The notes under the pieces: generated by a model | Database searches by the model: none | The model's input: the letters and a program-made list of their open reading frames with translations, nothing else | Told to the model about the DNA's origin: nothing | Translations under genes and position numbers: made by a program | Source of the DNA: Flavobacteriaceae bacterium | GTDB taxonomy: Bacteria > Bacteroidota > Bacteroidia > Flavobacteriales > Flavobacteriaceae | Length of the DNA stretch: 64,000 nt | Reading direction: 5' to 3' | Assembly (NCBI GenBank): GCA_027082925.1 | Contig: JALWTD010000013.1 | Location: forward strand, 1 to 64,000 | Part shown: in pieces, positions 36,301 to 45,071 of the stretch | Numbering within the stretch: the stretch's first letter is position 1 | Layout of the letters: each line of letters begins with the position of its first letter

Positions 36301-36601
36301 TACTGCTACAGATTACTTCGGACAATTCTACGGAAACAGATTGGCTGAGCCATTTATACACGATGCAAGTTTCATTAAATTAAGAGATATAAGCTTAACT
36401 TATAATTTACCTAAAAAATTCTTAAAAAACACCTTTACAGGTGCTAGCATTAGTTTAGTTGGTAGAAACTTATGGTTAATTGCTGTGTCTGATGATAACA
36501 AGCACGGATGGGATCCATCTGAATTATCAGAAACATATGGTGAAAATGGACAATTACCAGGAACTAAAAGTTATGGTATGAATATTAAATTAACCTTCTA
36601 A
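33365..36601 (+). CDS. SusC/RagA family TonB-dependent outer membrane transporter 1
   Basis: A 1078-residue TonB-linked receptor. In order: signal peptide (1-22, cleavage after TFA); a carboxypeptidase-regulatory-like domain (about 25-95, VTGKVSDASGPLPGVTVIIKG); the EVVVTALGIKRE segment; a plug domain (about 120-230, with LYIVDGVPTD and ITTKKGSKG); and a 22-strand barrel ending YGMNIKLTF. It should import a large nutrient, such as a glycan or peptide, with the SusD-like lipoprotein 8 bp downstream. No glycosidase lies nearby, so the substrate cannot be inferred. Its first 114 residues are nearly identical to the second SusC. Confidence 0.96.
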   Translation: MKTKFNGFLTLLLALLVQVTFAQEKTVTGKVSDASGPLPGVTVIIKGTKTGTQTDFDGNYSIKANTGAVLQFSFMGMQTVEKTVGASNTIDVTMQESAEALKEVVVTALGIKREAKTLPYAAQEIKAEELNITQDANIKTAIAGKVAGVQIQSQAGSKLGQAGKIRIRGAISLTSDSDPLYIVDGVPTDPNNIDMDNVASLNVLKGPNATALYGQRADAGVVVITTKKGSKGGVGVELSSSITFENVANLPNYQNLYGGGYEGEASWGTFGNELPISWYPSEWSVFQGKRYIVWDNNYADESWGPKFDGQEYIPWYAWWPDSPYFGQTAKYEAQPNNIKDFYDTGVTLKNSVALSGGSDTFRGRISFTDLDQTGITPYTKLDKQFLSTSFDFDVTDKFNVATTLNFTTSKVQGDFGDGYGNQTSGSFNSWFSRGIDVNKLRELKDLKTPDGYSASWNWWGPDYYAYFGGGFKKPAFWFNPYFYMEQYDNIDKNDNFVGSVNLTYKFNDQWELKGGVSRNQREYKNEYYVPYTISYSAAPELYNSWSNSFGVWKSSSIENNYNALLTYKNKFGDFDLDAFIGGNIRINKYDRVSAQMDTGAKTGGLIIPDVFDFANAGITPTPQTYKSQKEVRSIYTKASVGYQNMLYLDATYRRDWSSALPSNQNGYGYASVGTSFIFSELMDDDSILNFGKFRAGWAQVGNDLGAYLIDPSYPLSSKPYNGISMEYTSTTIIDPNIKPALNTSFEVGFDTKFIGSRIGLNFTYYKENRKDDIIPISVPRGTGYNSFLTNAGESERKGVEITLTGTPFKNDNFTWESTLNYGQNTTTVISLPGDLQSLEAPGGTGAFGFVSVIHELGNEWGQLKGAAIKRDASGNPILQSNGKYVVEQGQYLGSVLPDFTGGFINTFRYKDFSLTAAIDFQKGGKFFSLSEQWGEYSGLLEETAAINDRGANVRDALADGGGVHVTGVDVNGNPVDTYITATDYFGQFYGNRLAEPFIHDASFIKLRDISLTYNLPKKFLKNTFTGASISLVGRNLWLIAVSDDNKHGWDPSELSETYGENGQLPGTKSYGMNIKLTF

Positions 36602-36609
36602 TAACAAAA

Positions 36610-38067
36610 ATGATGAAAAAATTAAAATATATAGCACTTAGTCTTTTACTTGCTCTTGGAGCTTGTGATAATATAGACTTTGGGGATACCAATGTAAACC
36701 CGAATGGAGCTGGAGATCCCAACACATCGTCATTGATGGCTGGAGCAATGTCTCGTTACTCTACACTAACAGGTAGAGACTATCTAATAAAACCAACGTT
36801 ATACGTGCAATATCAAGCACAGGTAACGTATACAGATGAAATGCGTTATAATGAAGCACCATCTAGTTGGTATAGCTACTACGTACAAACATTATCTAAC
36901 TTACAGTTAGTAATTGATATCAATTCAGATCCTGCAAACCACACTACTATTTTGTTGGCACAAGGAGCTCCTGAAAATCAAATTGGTGTAGCTAAAATCT
37001 TTAAAACTATTATTTTCAAAAGAATTACTGATACTTGGGGTGATGTACCTTACTCACAAGCTCTTCAGTCTAGTGAAAATTTAATACCTGCTTACGATTC
37101 TCAAAGTAGTATTTATGAAGCTATGATTACTGAATTAAAAGCAGCTAGAGATATGATGGATCCTTCATTAGCTGGTCCTACTGGAGATATTATCTACGGT
37201 GGAGATGTTGCGAAATGGCAAAAATTAGCAAACTCGTTAATTTTACAAATGTCACTTCAATTATCTAAAAAATACCCTTCTGCTTCTGGATATGCTGCTA
37301 CTGAGTTTAACGCAGCCGCAAGCCATAGTGCAGGACTTATTTTAAGCATTGGTGATGAAGCATGGTTTAGCTATAATGCAGACTTTGTAAATCCTTGGTC
37401 TCTTAACAGAAAACCTGATTATTTCTTATCAAGAGAATTTACAGATGCTCTTAAAGGATGGGGAACTACTTCTAACACAATGTTAGATGCTAGAATCAAT
37501 GTTTATTCTACTGACCCTAACTTAGATGGTGTTCCTTATGGATATGAAAATGAAAGTGGTGCAGGTAGAGCTCAAATGTCTGATTTAATTTGGACAGAAG
37601 AAGCGCCGTTACCATTAATGACTGCTGCTTATACTTACTTAAACCTTGCAGATGCTGCTAATTTAGGATGGTATGCGGGGTCAGTTAACAGTCTATTAAG
37701 TAGCGGTATCACAATGTCATACCAAACGTTAGATGCTCATTACGGAACAGCAATCTCAGGTAGTGCAGCTGCTTATGCTGCAGCAAGAGATACTGATGCT
37801 GGAACTTACGGCTATACTCAAGTAATTGCAGAAGAAAAGTGGGTAGCATTATTCCCTAGTGGATTTGATGCGTGGTCTGAATGGAGACGTACAGATTTCC
37901 CTACTTTAATCCCTGCTACAGATTTCTTAAACAATGGTGAAATACCTAGAAGATATGTGTACCCAACAGAAGAATCTAGTTTAAACACAACTAATTACAA
38001 TGCTGGTGTTAGCGCATTAGTTCCTGCTACTGATAATAACTCTTCAAGAGTTTGGTGGGATCAATAA
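36610..38067 (+). CDS. SusD/RagB-like surface lipoprotein 1 (SusD-like family 2)
   Basis: A 485-residue lipoprotein with lipobox LGAC and Cys19. The N-terminal NIDFGDTNVNPNGAGDPNTSSLMAGA pattern and the helical tetratricopeptide-like core (KIFKTIIFKRITDTWGDVPYSQAL) are typical of the SusD-like family 2 (PF12771 type). It should form the lid of the SusC channel on the cell surface. The start is 8 bp after susC, and the pair ends at a very strong terminator. Confidence 0.93.
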   Translation: MMKKLKYIALSLLLALGACDNIDFGDTNVNPNGAGDPNTSSLMAGAMSRYSTLTGRDYLIKPTLYVQYQAQVTYTDEMRYNEAPSSWYSYYVQTLSNLQLVIDINSDPANHTTILLAQGAPENQIGVAKIFKTIIFKRITDTWGDVPYSQALQSSENLIPAYDSQSSIYEAMITELKAARDMMDPSLAGPTGDIIYGGDVAKWQKLANSLILQMSLQLSKKYPSASGYAATEFNAAASHSAGLILSIGDEAWFSYNADFVNPWSLNRKPDYFLSREFTDALKGWGTTSNTMLDARINVYSTDPNLDGVPYGYENESGAGRAQMSDLIWTEEAPLPLMTAAYTYLNLADAANLGWYAGSVNSLLSSGITMSYQTLDAHYGTAISGSAAAYAAARDTDAGTYGYTQVIAEEKWVALFPSGFDAWSEWRRTDFPTLIPATDFLNNGEIPRRYVYPTEESSLNTTNYNAGVSALVPATDNNSSRVWWDQ

Positions 38068-38091
38068 TATAAATATTCTATAAGAATTTTT

Positions 38092-38128
38092 AAAAACCTA
38101 TGAACTTCGGTTCGTAGGTTTTTTTTTT
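38092..38128 (+). terminator. Strong UUCG-tetraloop terminator after first SusCD pair
   Basis: AAAAACCTATGAAC (38092-38105) pairs over 14 positions, with one T-G pair, with GTTCGTAGGTTTTT (38110-38123). The stem is closed by a C(TTCG)G tetraloop and followed by more T. This separates the two SusCD loci into independent transcripts. Confidence 0.93.
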
Positions 38129-38245
38129 GTAATGTATGCCAAATTGTAACGACAACATATAAGAAACAATCTAATTTTCTTTAAAGAAACATAGGAAACC
38201 ATGAATTTTCAAATATTTTTTTTAACATAATTTAAGAGTTTAACA

Positions 38246-38286
38246 GTAAAAAGTTTGGATTATTAACAAATTATTAAGATTTTTGG
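38246..38286 (+). promoter_or_regulatory. Second copy of the conserved susC upstream block
   Basis: The segment AAAAAGTTTGGATTATTAAC and the following AATTATTAAG-TTTTTGG closely match the region before the first susC, down to the ATTAATTCA motif near the start codon. It probably holds the promoter and 5' UTR of the second locus. Confidence 0.4.
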
Positions 38287-38312
38287 AAATATTAATTCAT
38301 ATAATTCATATA

Positions 38313-41300
38313 ATGAGAACAAAATTTAATGGTTTTTTAACGCTTCTATTAGCGTTACTGGTGCAAGTATCTTTTGCACAAGAGAAAACTGTTACCGGTA
38401 AAGTTTCCGATGCAAGCGGACCTCTACCTGGTGTAACGGTCGTTATTAAAGGTACCAAAACAGGTACACAAACTGATTTTGACGGGAATTATTCAATTAA
38501 AGCAAACACAGGAGCTGTATTACAATTCAGCTTTATGGGAATGCAAACAGTTGAAAAAACCGTGGGTGATTCAAACACTATTGACGTAGTGATGCAAGAA
38601 AGCGCCGAAGCCTTAAAAGAAGTTGTTGTAACTGCTTTGGGAATTAAACGTGAAAAGCAAGCTCTAGGGTATGCTGTTTCAAGTGTTGATTCTGAACAGT
38701 TGAATCAACGCGCTGAAGGTGATGTTGCCCGTGTGCTAAACGGTAAAGCTTCTGGGGTGCAAATCCAACAACAAAGTGGTATGTCTGGTTCTGGTACCAG
38801 CATTATTATTAGAGGACTTAGTTCTTTTAGTGGTAGTAACCAACCTTTATTTGTTGTTGATGGTGTTCCTTTCAGTAGTGATACAAATGCACAAGGAAAC
38901 TTTGTTGATGGGAACAACGGTTCAAGTCGTTTCTTAGATATTGATCCAAACAACATTGAAAACATAAGTGTATTAAAAGGTCTTGCTGCGGCAACCTTAT
39001 ATGGTACACAAGGACGTAATGGGGTAGTTCTTATTACTACAAAGTCTGGATCTTCTAAAGGAGGAACTAAAAAAACAGAAATTACAGTAAGTAGTTCTTT
39101 ATTCTTAAACGAAATCGCTTCATTAGCAAACTACCAAAACGAATATGGTGGTGGTTTTGATCAAGCTTTTGGATGGTTCTTCAGTAACTGGGGACCTTCA
39201 TTTGCTAAAGACGGACCAGGTGGCTGGGGTAACAGTAGTGCATTTGATGCAAACGGTACCTTAGAACATCCATATTCTACAGCTTCTTTAGCTACTGGTA
39301 TTCCTCAAGCATTTCCTGAATATGCAGGAGCTCGTTATGAGTGGAAACCTTATGATGGTGTAAAAGATTTCTTTAGACAAGGAATTATTAAAAGTACAAG
39401 TGTGAACGTTCGTGGTGCTTCTAGCGACGGACAAGTTTCATACAATGTAAACTACGGTAATTTAGATGATCAAGGATTTACTCCTGGTAACCACTTACGT
39501 AGAAATACCATAAGTATTGGTGGTAATGCTAAATTATCAAATAAATTTACCGTTAACGGTACATTAAACTTTACCAAAACAAACTTTAAATCACCTCCTG
39601 TAGCAGCAAGTTACGGTAGTAATGTAGGTGGAGAAAATGCTTCTATTTTTGGTAACTTATTTTATACACCTCGTAGTATTGATTTGATGGGTCTTCCTTA
39701 TCAAAACCCTATTACCGGTGGTTCTGTATACTATAGACAAAATAACAGTATTCAACATCCTTTATGGACCGTTCACAATGCAGGTACTTCTCAAATTACC
39801 AACAGAGCATTTGGAGGACTTTCTTTAATGTATGAAATTAACGATAACTTAAACCTTACATATAGATATGGTTTTGATGTATATAGTGAAAACAATACCA
39901 ACTTTTCTAACAAAGGTGGTGTTACAGGTAGTGTAGCTAACCGTTCTGGTATCTACCAAACTTGGAATAACACGAATACTATTGATGACCATAACATTGT
40001 GTTAAACGGTGAATACGATATTAATGAAGATTTTGATATTTCATTTAGTGTAGGTGCAACTTCAAGAAGAGACGTTTACGACCAAAATGGTGTTGCCAGT
40101 ACAGGACAACAAGTATTTGGAGTATTAAGACATTTCAACTTTGCTACTCAAGATGAAATTCAATATTTTGAAGAGCGTAACGTTTACGGTATATATGGAC
40201 AAGCAAACCTTGGATATAAAGACTATATGTTCTTAACGTTATCTGGTCGTGAAGACTGGGTATCTAACTTATCTGTAGATAATAGAACGTTATTCTATCC
40301 TTCTGCAAGTGTATCATTTATCCCTACAAAAGCAATTGATGCTTTAAGCGAAAGTACTGCTGTTAATTACCTAAAATTAAGAGCTAGTTACGGTACATCT
40401 GCAAACTTCCCTACTGGATATCCAATTTCATCAACATTATCGCTTGATACACAATATTTCCAAGATCAAGGTGGTGTTGACGTAGTAGTAAACTCTACAG
40501 GTTCTTTATTAGGAAATCCTAACTTAAAACCTGAAAGATTAGACGAAATCGAATTTGGTATTGAGTCTAGATTGTTTAACAATCGTCTTTCTTTAGATTT
40601 ATCTATTTACAAGAGAATTACAAAAGATTTAATTGTTGACAGGCCTTTAGATCCAAGTACAGGATTTACACTAACACAAACTAATATTGGAGAAATCCAA
40701 AATGATGGTGTTGAAATAGATGTAAACTATGACATCTTTAAAAGTGAAGACAATGGATTTAACTGGAATACCGGAATTAACTGGTCTACTAGTGAAGCTA
40801 TTGTAACTGACTTAGGAAACGATACAGACATTGTTGTATATGCTGGTTTCTCTAGCCGTGGTAACGCTGCTATTGAAGGTGAACCATTAGGAACTATGAT
40901 TGGTACTTCTATTGCACGTGATGCAAACGGTAACTTTATGGTAAACTCATCTGGTAGTTATGTTGAACAAAACGGTAATAACATTATTGGTAATGCAAAC
41001 CCAGACTTTACAATGAATATGTCTAACAGCTTATCATACAAAAACTTCTCTCTGGATTTCTTATTTAGTTGGACACAAGGTGGAGATATGTATTCTCAAA
41101 CCATCCAAACATTACTAGGTAGAGGGGTTGTAAATGATGACGGTGTTGATCGTGAAAATTCATTTATCCTTCCAGGTGTAAACCCTGCAGGACAACCAAA
41201 TACAACTCAAATTAACAACTCTACTTATTATTTCTCTAATGTTCTTTACGGACCAGACGAATTAGGAGTTTATGATGCTACTGTATTTAGATTACAAGAA

Positions 41301-41531
41301 GTTTCTTTAAGTTATAAATTACCAAGTAAAGTACTTGACAAAACTCCTTTTGGAGCTGTAAGTATCACATTTACAGGTAACAACTTATGGTTCTATACAC
41401 CTAATATGCCTAAAAACACAAACTTTGACCCTAACGTAGCTGGTCTTGGTATTGGTAATGGTGCAGGTTTCGAATATTTAAATGGACCTAGTTCAAGAAG
41501 ATATGGTATGAGTATCAAAGCTTCTTTTTAA
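38313..41531 (+). CDS. SusC/RagA family TonB-dependent outer membrane transporter 2
   Basis: A 1072-residue SusC homologue with the same domain order as the first: signal peptide, carboxypeptidase-regulatory domain, EVVVTALGIKRE, plug (PLFVVDGVPFSSD, LITTKSGSSKG) and barrel ending YGMSIKASF. I place the start at ATG 38313, matching the MRTKFNG start of its paralogue. An in-frame TTG at 38283 would add ten residues before the signal peptide. After residue 114 the sequence diverges strongly from SusC 1, so the two should transport different substrates. A SusD partner follows 22 bp downstream. Confidence 0.95.
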   Translation: MRTKFNGFLTLLLALLVQVSFAQEKTVTGKVSDASGPLPGVTVVIKGTKTGTQTDFDGNYSIKANTGAVLQFSFMGMQTVEKTVGDSNTIDVVMQESAEALKEVVVTALGIKREKQALGYAVSSVDSEQLNQRAEGDVARVLNGKASGVQIQQQSGMSGSGTSIIIRGLSSFSGSNQPLFVVDGVPFSSDTNAQGNFVDGNNGSSRFLDIDPNNIENISVLKGLAAATLYGTQGRNGVVLITTKSGSSKGGTKKTEITVSSSLFLNEIASLANYQNEYGGGFDQAFGWFFSNWGPSFAKDGPGGWGNSSAFDANGTLEHPYSTASLATGIPQAFPEYAGARYEWKPYDGVKDFFRQGIIKSTSVNVRGASSDGQVSYNVNYGNLDDQGFTPGNHLRRNTISIGGNAKLSNKFTVNGTLNFTKTNFKSPPVAASYGSNVGGENASIFGNLFYTPRSIDLMGLPYQNPITGGSVYYRQNNSIQHPLWTVHNAGTSQITNRAFGGLSLMYEINDNLNLTYRYGFDVYSENNTNFSNKGGVTGSVANRSGIYQTWNNTNTIDDHNIVLNGEYDINEDFDISFSVGATSRRDVYDQNGVASTGQQVFGVLRHFNFATQDEIQYFEERNVYGIYGQANLGYKDYMFLTLSGREDWVSNLSVDNRTLFYPSASVSFIPTKAIDALSESTAVNYLKLRASYGTSANFPTGYPISSTLSLDTQYFQDQGGVDVVVNSTGSLLGNPNLKPERLDEIEFGIESRLFNNRLSLDLSIYKRITKDLIVDRPLDPSTGFTLTQTNIGEIQNDGVEIDVNYDIFKSEDNGFNWNTGINWSTSEAIVTDLGNDTDIVVYAGFSSRGNAAIEGEPLGTMIGTSIARDANGNFMVNSSGSYVEQNGNNIIGNANPDFTMNMSNSLSYKNFSLDFLFSWTQGGDMYSQTIQTLLGRGVVNDDGVDRENSFILPGVNPAGQPNTTQINNSTYYFSNVLYGPDELGVYDATVFRLQEVSLSYKLPSKVLDKTPFGAVSITFTGNNLWFYTPNMPKNTNFDPNVAGLGIGNGAGFEYLNGPSSRRYGMSIKASF

Positions 41532-41553
41532 ACAAAAATAAAGATTTTATATT

Positions 41554-43230
41554 ATGAGAAAATTAAATAAACTAATAAAATTAATGGTGTTTTGCGGAGC
41601 CTTATTTATGGTCTCGTGTGAAACCACTGATTTGGATTTGGCACAGAATCCGAACGCGCTATCACCTGAGCAAGCCAATCCGGACTTCTTCTTGAATGCA
41701 ATTCAGGTAAACTTCGCCTATTTTGTGGAGAGTATGGGGTCAGTTGGAGCTCAAGTTACCCGTATAGATTATATGTACGGTAGAGATTATACCAATGCCT
41801 TCTCTCCTACCGGATTTGATGGTATTTGGAGATCAGCTTACCAAAGTATGATGATGGATATAAAAACCATGAATACTTTAGCTGACGAAGGAAATTTAGT
41901 TCACCACAAAGCGGTTGGAGAAGTTATCCAAGCATATGTGATGATGACTTTAGTAGATTTCTTCGGAGATGTTCCTTATACAGAAGCGTTGATGGGTGCA
42001 GATAACTTAAACCCAGTTGCTGATTCTGGAGCTAGTATTTATGCTGCTGCAATTGCTTTATTAGACGATGCAATCGCAAACTTTAATGCGACTGCAACTG
42101 CTGATCCTGCACTAGATTTCTATTATGATGGAGATTGGGCACAATGGATAAAAGCAGCCAATACTTTAAAAATGAAAGCATATATAGCAACTAGATTGGT
42201 TGATGGAAGTGCTGTTGCGAACTTTAACGCAATTGTAGCTTCAGGAAACTATATCAGTTCAAATGCTGACGATTTCCAATTCCGTTGGGGAACAAATGAA
42301 ATTCAACCAGACACACGTCACCCTAGATATAGCGCAAGTTATACAACTACTGGTGGTACTGACTATATGTCAAACTGGTTAATGGATACTATGAGAGGTG
42401 ACTATCCTGATGCTTGGTTAGATTGGGATCCACGTATTTTCTACTATTTCTACAGACAAGTTAGTGAAACTCCAGGTATTGATGGACCAGCTGACGAAGA
42501 AGTATTAGAATGTGGTCTTTACAGCCCTCCAGCTCATTACGCAGGATTTGTATATTGTGGTAACCCTTACGGATGGTGGGGTAGAGACCACGGTAATGAC
42601 AACGGTATTCCACCTGATGGATTCTTAAGAACACTTTCTGGTGTATATCCTGCAGGAGGAGCTATGGATGATTGGTCTTTCAGCTCTAAAGTAAATGGAG
42701 ACGGAAATGGTGGTAATGGAGTTACTCCTATTATGCTAGCGTCTTGGACTGATTTCATGATTGCTGAGCTTAGATTAGCTTCTGGAGACGTTGCTGGTGC
42801 TAAAACAGCTACATTTGATGGAATTAACAAGTCTCTTGATAAAGTAACAAGTTTTGCTGTACCTACAGATAGATTTACAGCTATCACTGACTTTTATTAT
42901 GGTGGTATAGACACAATGATTTACTGGTTCTTATCTGATACTAGTGATAAATGGGATGCTGCTGCTGATAAAATGGATGTATTAGGTGAACAATATTTCG
43001 TTGCTTCTTTTGGTAATGGTATTGATGCTTATAACTTCTATAGAAGAACAGGATACCCAACAACATTACAACCTAATATTGAACCTAACCCAGGTGGATT
43101 TATACGTTCATTCTTTTACCCTGCAAGTTACGCAAATACCAATGCGAATGCAACTCAAAAGAGTGGTGTAGACGTTCAAGTTTTCTGGGATACGAACCCT
43201 GCTTCACCAGGTTTCCCTTCGTCTAACTAA
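41554..43230 (+). CDS. SusD/RagB-like surface lipoprotein 2 (SusD-like family 2)
   Basis: A 558-residue lipoprotein with signal peptide and lipobox MVSC (Cys22), followed by TTDLDLAQNPNALSPEQANPDFFLNAIQ, the characteristic opening of SusD-like family 2 proteins. The helical core contains VDFFGDVPYTEALMGADNLNP. It is about 70 residues longer than the first SusD, with an insert rich in Gly, Pro and Asp around residues 310-390. It is the partner of SusC 2 and is co-transcribed with the lipoprotein gene 15 bp downstream. Confidence 0.93.
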   Translation: MRKLNKLIKLMVFCGALFMVSCETTDLDLAQNPNALSPEQANPDFFLNAIQVNFAYFVESMGSVGAQVTRIDYMYGRDYTNAFSPTGFDGIWRSAYQSMMMDIKTMNTLADEGNLVHHKAVGEVIQAYVMMTLVDFFGDVPYTEALMGADNLNPVADSGASIYAAAIALLDDAIANFNATATADPALDFYYDGDWAQWIKAANTLKMKAYIATRLVDGSAVANFNAIVASGNYISSNADDFQFRWGTNEIQPDTRHPRYSASYTTTGGTDYMSNWLMDTMRGDYPDAWLDWDPRIFYYFYRQVSETPGIDGPADEEVLECGLYSPPAHYAGFVYCGNPYGWWGRDHGNDNGIPPDGFLRTLSGVYPAGGAMDDWSFSSKVNGDGNGGNGVTPIMLASWTDFMIAELRLASGDVAGAKTATFDGINKSLDKVTSFAVPTDRFTAITDFYYGGIDTMIYWFLSDTSDKWDAAADKMDVLGEQYFVASFGNGIDAYNFYRRTGYPTTLQPNIEPNPGGFIRSFFYPASYANTNANATQKSGVDVQVFWDTNPASPGFPSSN

Positions 43231-43245
43231 TAAATTAAATAAAAA

Positions 43246-44136
43246 ATGAAGAAATTTATAAACAAAATTATTGTAACTATTGCACTAGCGGTTTCAGTGT
43301 TTAGCTGTAACGACCCTAACAATGCAATATATGACGTTTTTGATGGCGTTACTAATGGTGCAGTGCTTAGAACGCTAGAATATGTAAGTCTTAACTATAA
43401 CATTTTTGATTTAAACTCAACATTTGAGATAGTTATAGAAGAACAAGATGAAGAAAAAGGTGGTTTATTATCAAGAGTTGACGTTTTTGTGAGCTATACT
43501 GATAATAATAATAATGGTCTTAATAACAGAGCTGAAGTATTATTATCTTCAATCAACGCTTCAGAATTCACCCTAAGTGCTAATGGTTTACCTAGCACTC
43601 GAGTATCAGTAACATTTCAGGAAGCTTTAAATGCTTTAGGATTAGTTGCTGGACAATACAATGGTGGTGATACTTTCAACTACAGATTGGAAGTAGTACT
43701 TACCGATGGTAGAACTTTTAGTGCCGATGATGCTTCTGGAAGTTTACAAGGTTCTTATTTCCAATCACCTTACGCATACAGTGCAGGTATTCTTTGTATT
43801 CCTTCTTCTCCTATCACTGGAGACTATGTAGTGAATATGCAAGATTCTTATGGTGATGGATGGCAAGGATCTAAAGTAATATGTACTATTGATGGTGTTG
43901 CTAATGAAGCATTCTTACCTGATTACTGGTCTACAGGATTAGGCCCATTCTCTTCAGGAACACAAACAATTACTGTACCTGCTAACGCATCTACAGTTGT
44001 GTGGTCGTTCGTTGCCGGAGATTGGCCGAGTGAAGTTACATTCCAAATTATTGGCCCTAACAGTGGGAACGTAATTGGAGACTTCGGACCTAGCCCACTT
44101 GAAGGTGAGCTCGCTCTTAACCTTTGTAACGAATAG
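43246..44136 (+). CDS. SusCD-associated surface lipoprotein with DSYGDGW domain
   Basis: A 296-residue lipoprotein (lipobox VFSC, Cys21) at the position where SusE/SusF-like accessory lipoproteins occur. Residues about 25-180 form a beta-rich region with an Asn/Asp-rich loop (TDNNNNGLNNRA). The C-terminal part holds NMQDSYGDGWQGSKV, a motif I know from secreted Bacteroidota proteins and plausible for a calcium-stabilised beta-sandwich. A role in ligand binding for SusC 2 is inferred from position. Its specific family is not known to me. It is followed by a strong terminator. Confidence 0.7.
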   Translation: MKKFINKIIVTIALAVSVFSCNDPNNAIYDVFDGVTNGAVLRTLEYVSLNYNIFDLNSTFEIVIEEQDEEKGGLLSRVDVFVSYTDNNNNGLNNRAEVLLSSINASEFTLSANGLPSTRVSVTFQEALNALGLVAGQYNGGDTFNYRLEVVLTDGRTFSADDASGSLQGSYFQSPYAYSAGILCIPSSPITGDYVVNMQDSYGDGWQGSKVICTIDGVANEAFLPDYWSTGLGPFSSGTQTITVPANASTVVWSFVAGDWPSEVTFQIIGPNSGNVIGDFGPSPLEGELALNLCNE

Positions 44137-44160
44137 TAACCTATTTACAATTGATATTTT

Positions 44161-44190
44161 AAAAGAGACTGCAATGCAGTCTCTTTTTTT
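44161..44190 (+). terminator. Terminator after second SusCD locus
   Basis: AAAAGAGACTGCA (44161-44173) and TGCAGTCTCTTTT (44175-44187) form an almost perfect palindrome with at most a few loop bases, followed by more T. It ends the susC2-susD2-lipoprotein transcript. Confidence 0.9.
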
Positions 44191-44224
44191 TGTACATTTA
44201 TAGAAGAATAAATTTTTTACTATT

Positions 44225-44992
44225 ATGAAGACCATTCACATTTTTTTAGCCCTTTTTATATTTCCTTTTCTTTTAAGTTCACAAATCGTATTTACAACAC
44301 CATCTCGTTCGCAAGCATATGATGGTTATTCTAATGCTTCAGAATGGGATTACAGAAAAAGAGACGCTTTAACAGACTTAAGGTACAAAGCAAATAAAAC
44401 AGCTATTGAACAAGCCGAATATGAAAAAGTGATGGGTGATGCTTACTTTAACAAAGCGTTTTTAAACGGAACTATTTTTTACGATAATAAAGTTACTACA
44501 AAAAAATATACATTAAGATACAATGCTCTTAGTGATGATATTGAAATAAATTCTAACGGAACCATCGTGTATCTAGTAAAAGATAAGAAAATAAGTTGTC
44601 TCATTGGAAATCAAAAATATGTGTACAGACCTTTTATTAAAAATGAAAATGAAGGTGTTAGAATGGGATTTTTAAAAGTGTTGTACGAAGGAAATAACTT
44701 CACATTATACCAACGAAATATAAAAAAATACAAACCTGCTAAAAAGGCTAAAAACTCATTTGATAGTGCTCGCCCTGCAAAACTAGTAGATTTTACTTCT
44801 TATTATTTTGCAGAGAATGAAGGAATTGCTACGCTTTTAAAACAAAAAAAGAAAGCCATTATGAGTAAAATTGCTTCTGACAAAAAATCTAAAATGGCCC
44901 AATTTATAAAAAACAACAATATTGATTTAAAGTCGCAAACAGGACTCGTATTATTTTTTAAACACTACGACTCGTTAACTAAAAAACAATAA
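44225..44992 (+). CDS. Secreted conserved hypothetical protein
   Basis: A 255-residue protein with a clear signal peptide (1-19, MKTIHIFLALFIFPFLLSSQ). The mature part has a beta-rich middle (GTIFYDNKVTTKKYTLRYNALSDDIEI, reminiscent of flavobacterial proteins whose expression product is periplasmic) and a Lys-rich helical C-terminus. I do not recognise a named family or catalytic motif. It is a single gene after the SusCD terminator and before rlmB. Confidence 0.6.
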   Translation: MKTIHIFLALFIFPFLLSSQIVFTTPSRSQAYDGYSNASEWDYRKRDALTDLRYKANKTAIEQAEYEKVMGDAYFNKAFLNGTIFYDNKVTTKKYTLRYNALSDDIEINSNGTIVYLVKDKKISCLIGNQKYVYRPFIKNENEGVRMGFLKVLYEGNNFTLYQRNIKKYKPAKKAKNSFDSARPAKLVDFTSYYFAENEGIATLLKQKKKAIMSKIASDKKSKMAQFIKNNNIDLKSQTGLVLFFKHYDSLTKKQ

Positions 44993-45059
44993 ACCATATC
45001 AAACATCATAAAAATAAACGATTTGAAAATTTCATTTCAAATAATCCTTAAAATTTATG

Positions 45060-45067
45060 TAGGTTTG
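45060..45067 (+). promoter_or_regulatory. rlmB: -7 box TAGGTTTG immediately before rlmB
   Basis: TAGGTTTG matches TAnnTTTG and ends only 4 bp before the rlmB ATG at 45072. If it is used, transcription would begin at or within a few bases of the start codon and give a leaderless mRNA. No TTG lies at the ideal -33 distance. Confidence 0.45.
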
Positions 45068-45071
45068 CACC

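Noticed and set aside
38283-38312. Ten-residue extension of the second SusC from TTG 38283
   Set aside because: The paralogue starts at the aligned ATG, and the extension would precede a complete signal peptide.
42567-42887. Antisense frame within the second SusD gene
   Set aside because: Shadow of codon-biased coding sequence with no supporting signals.
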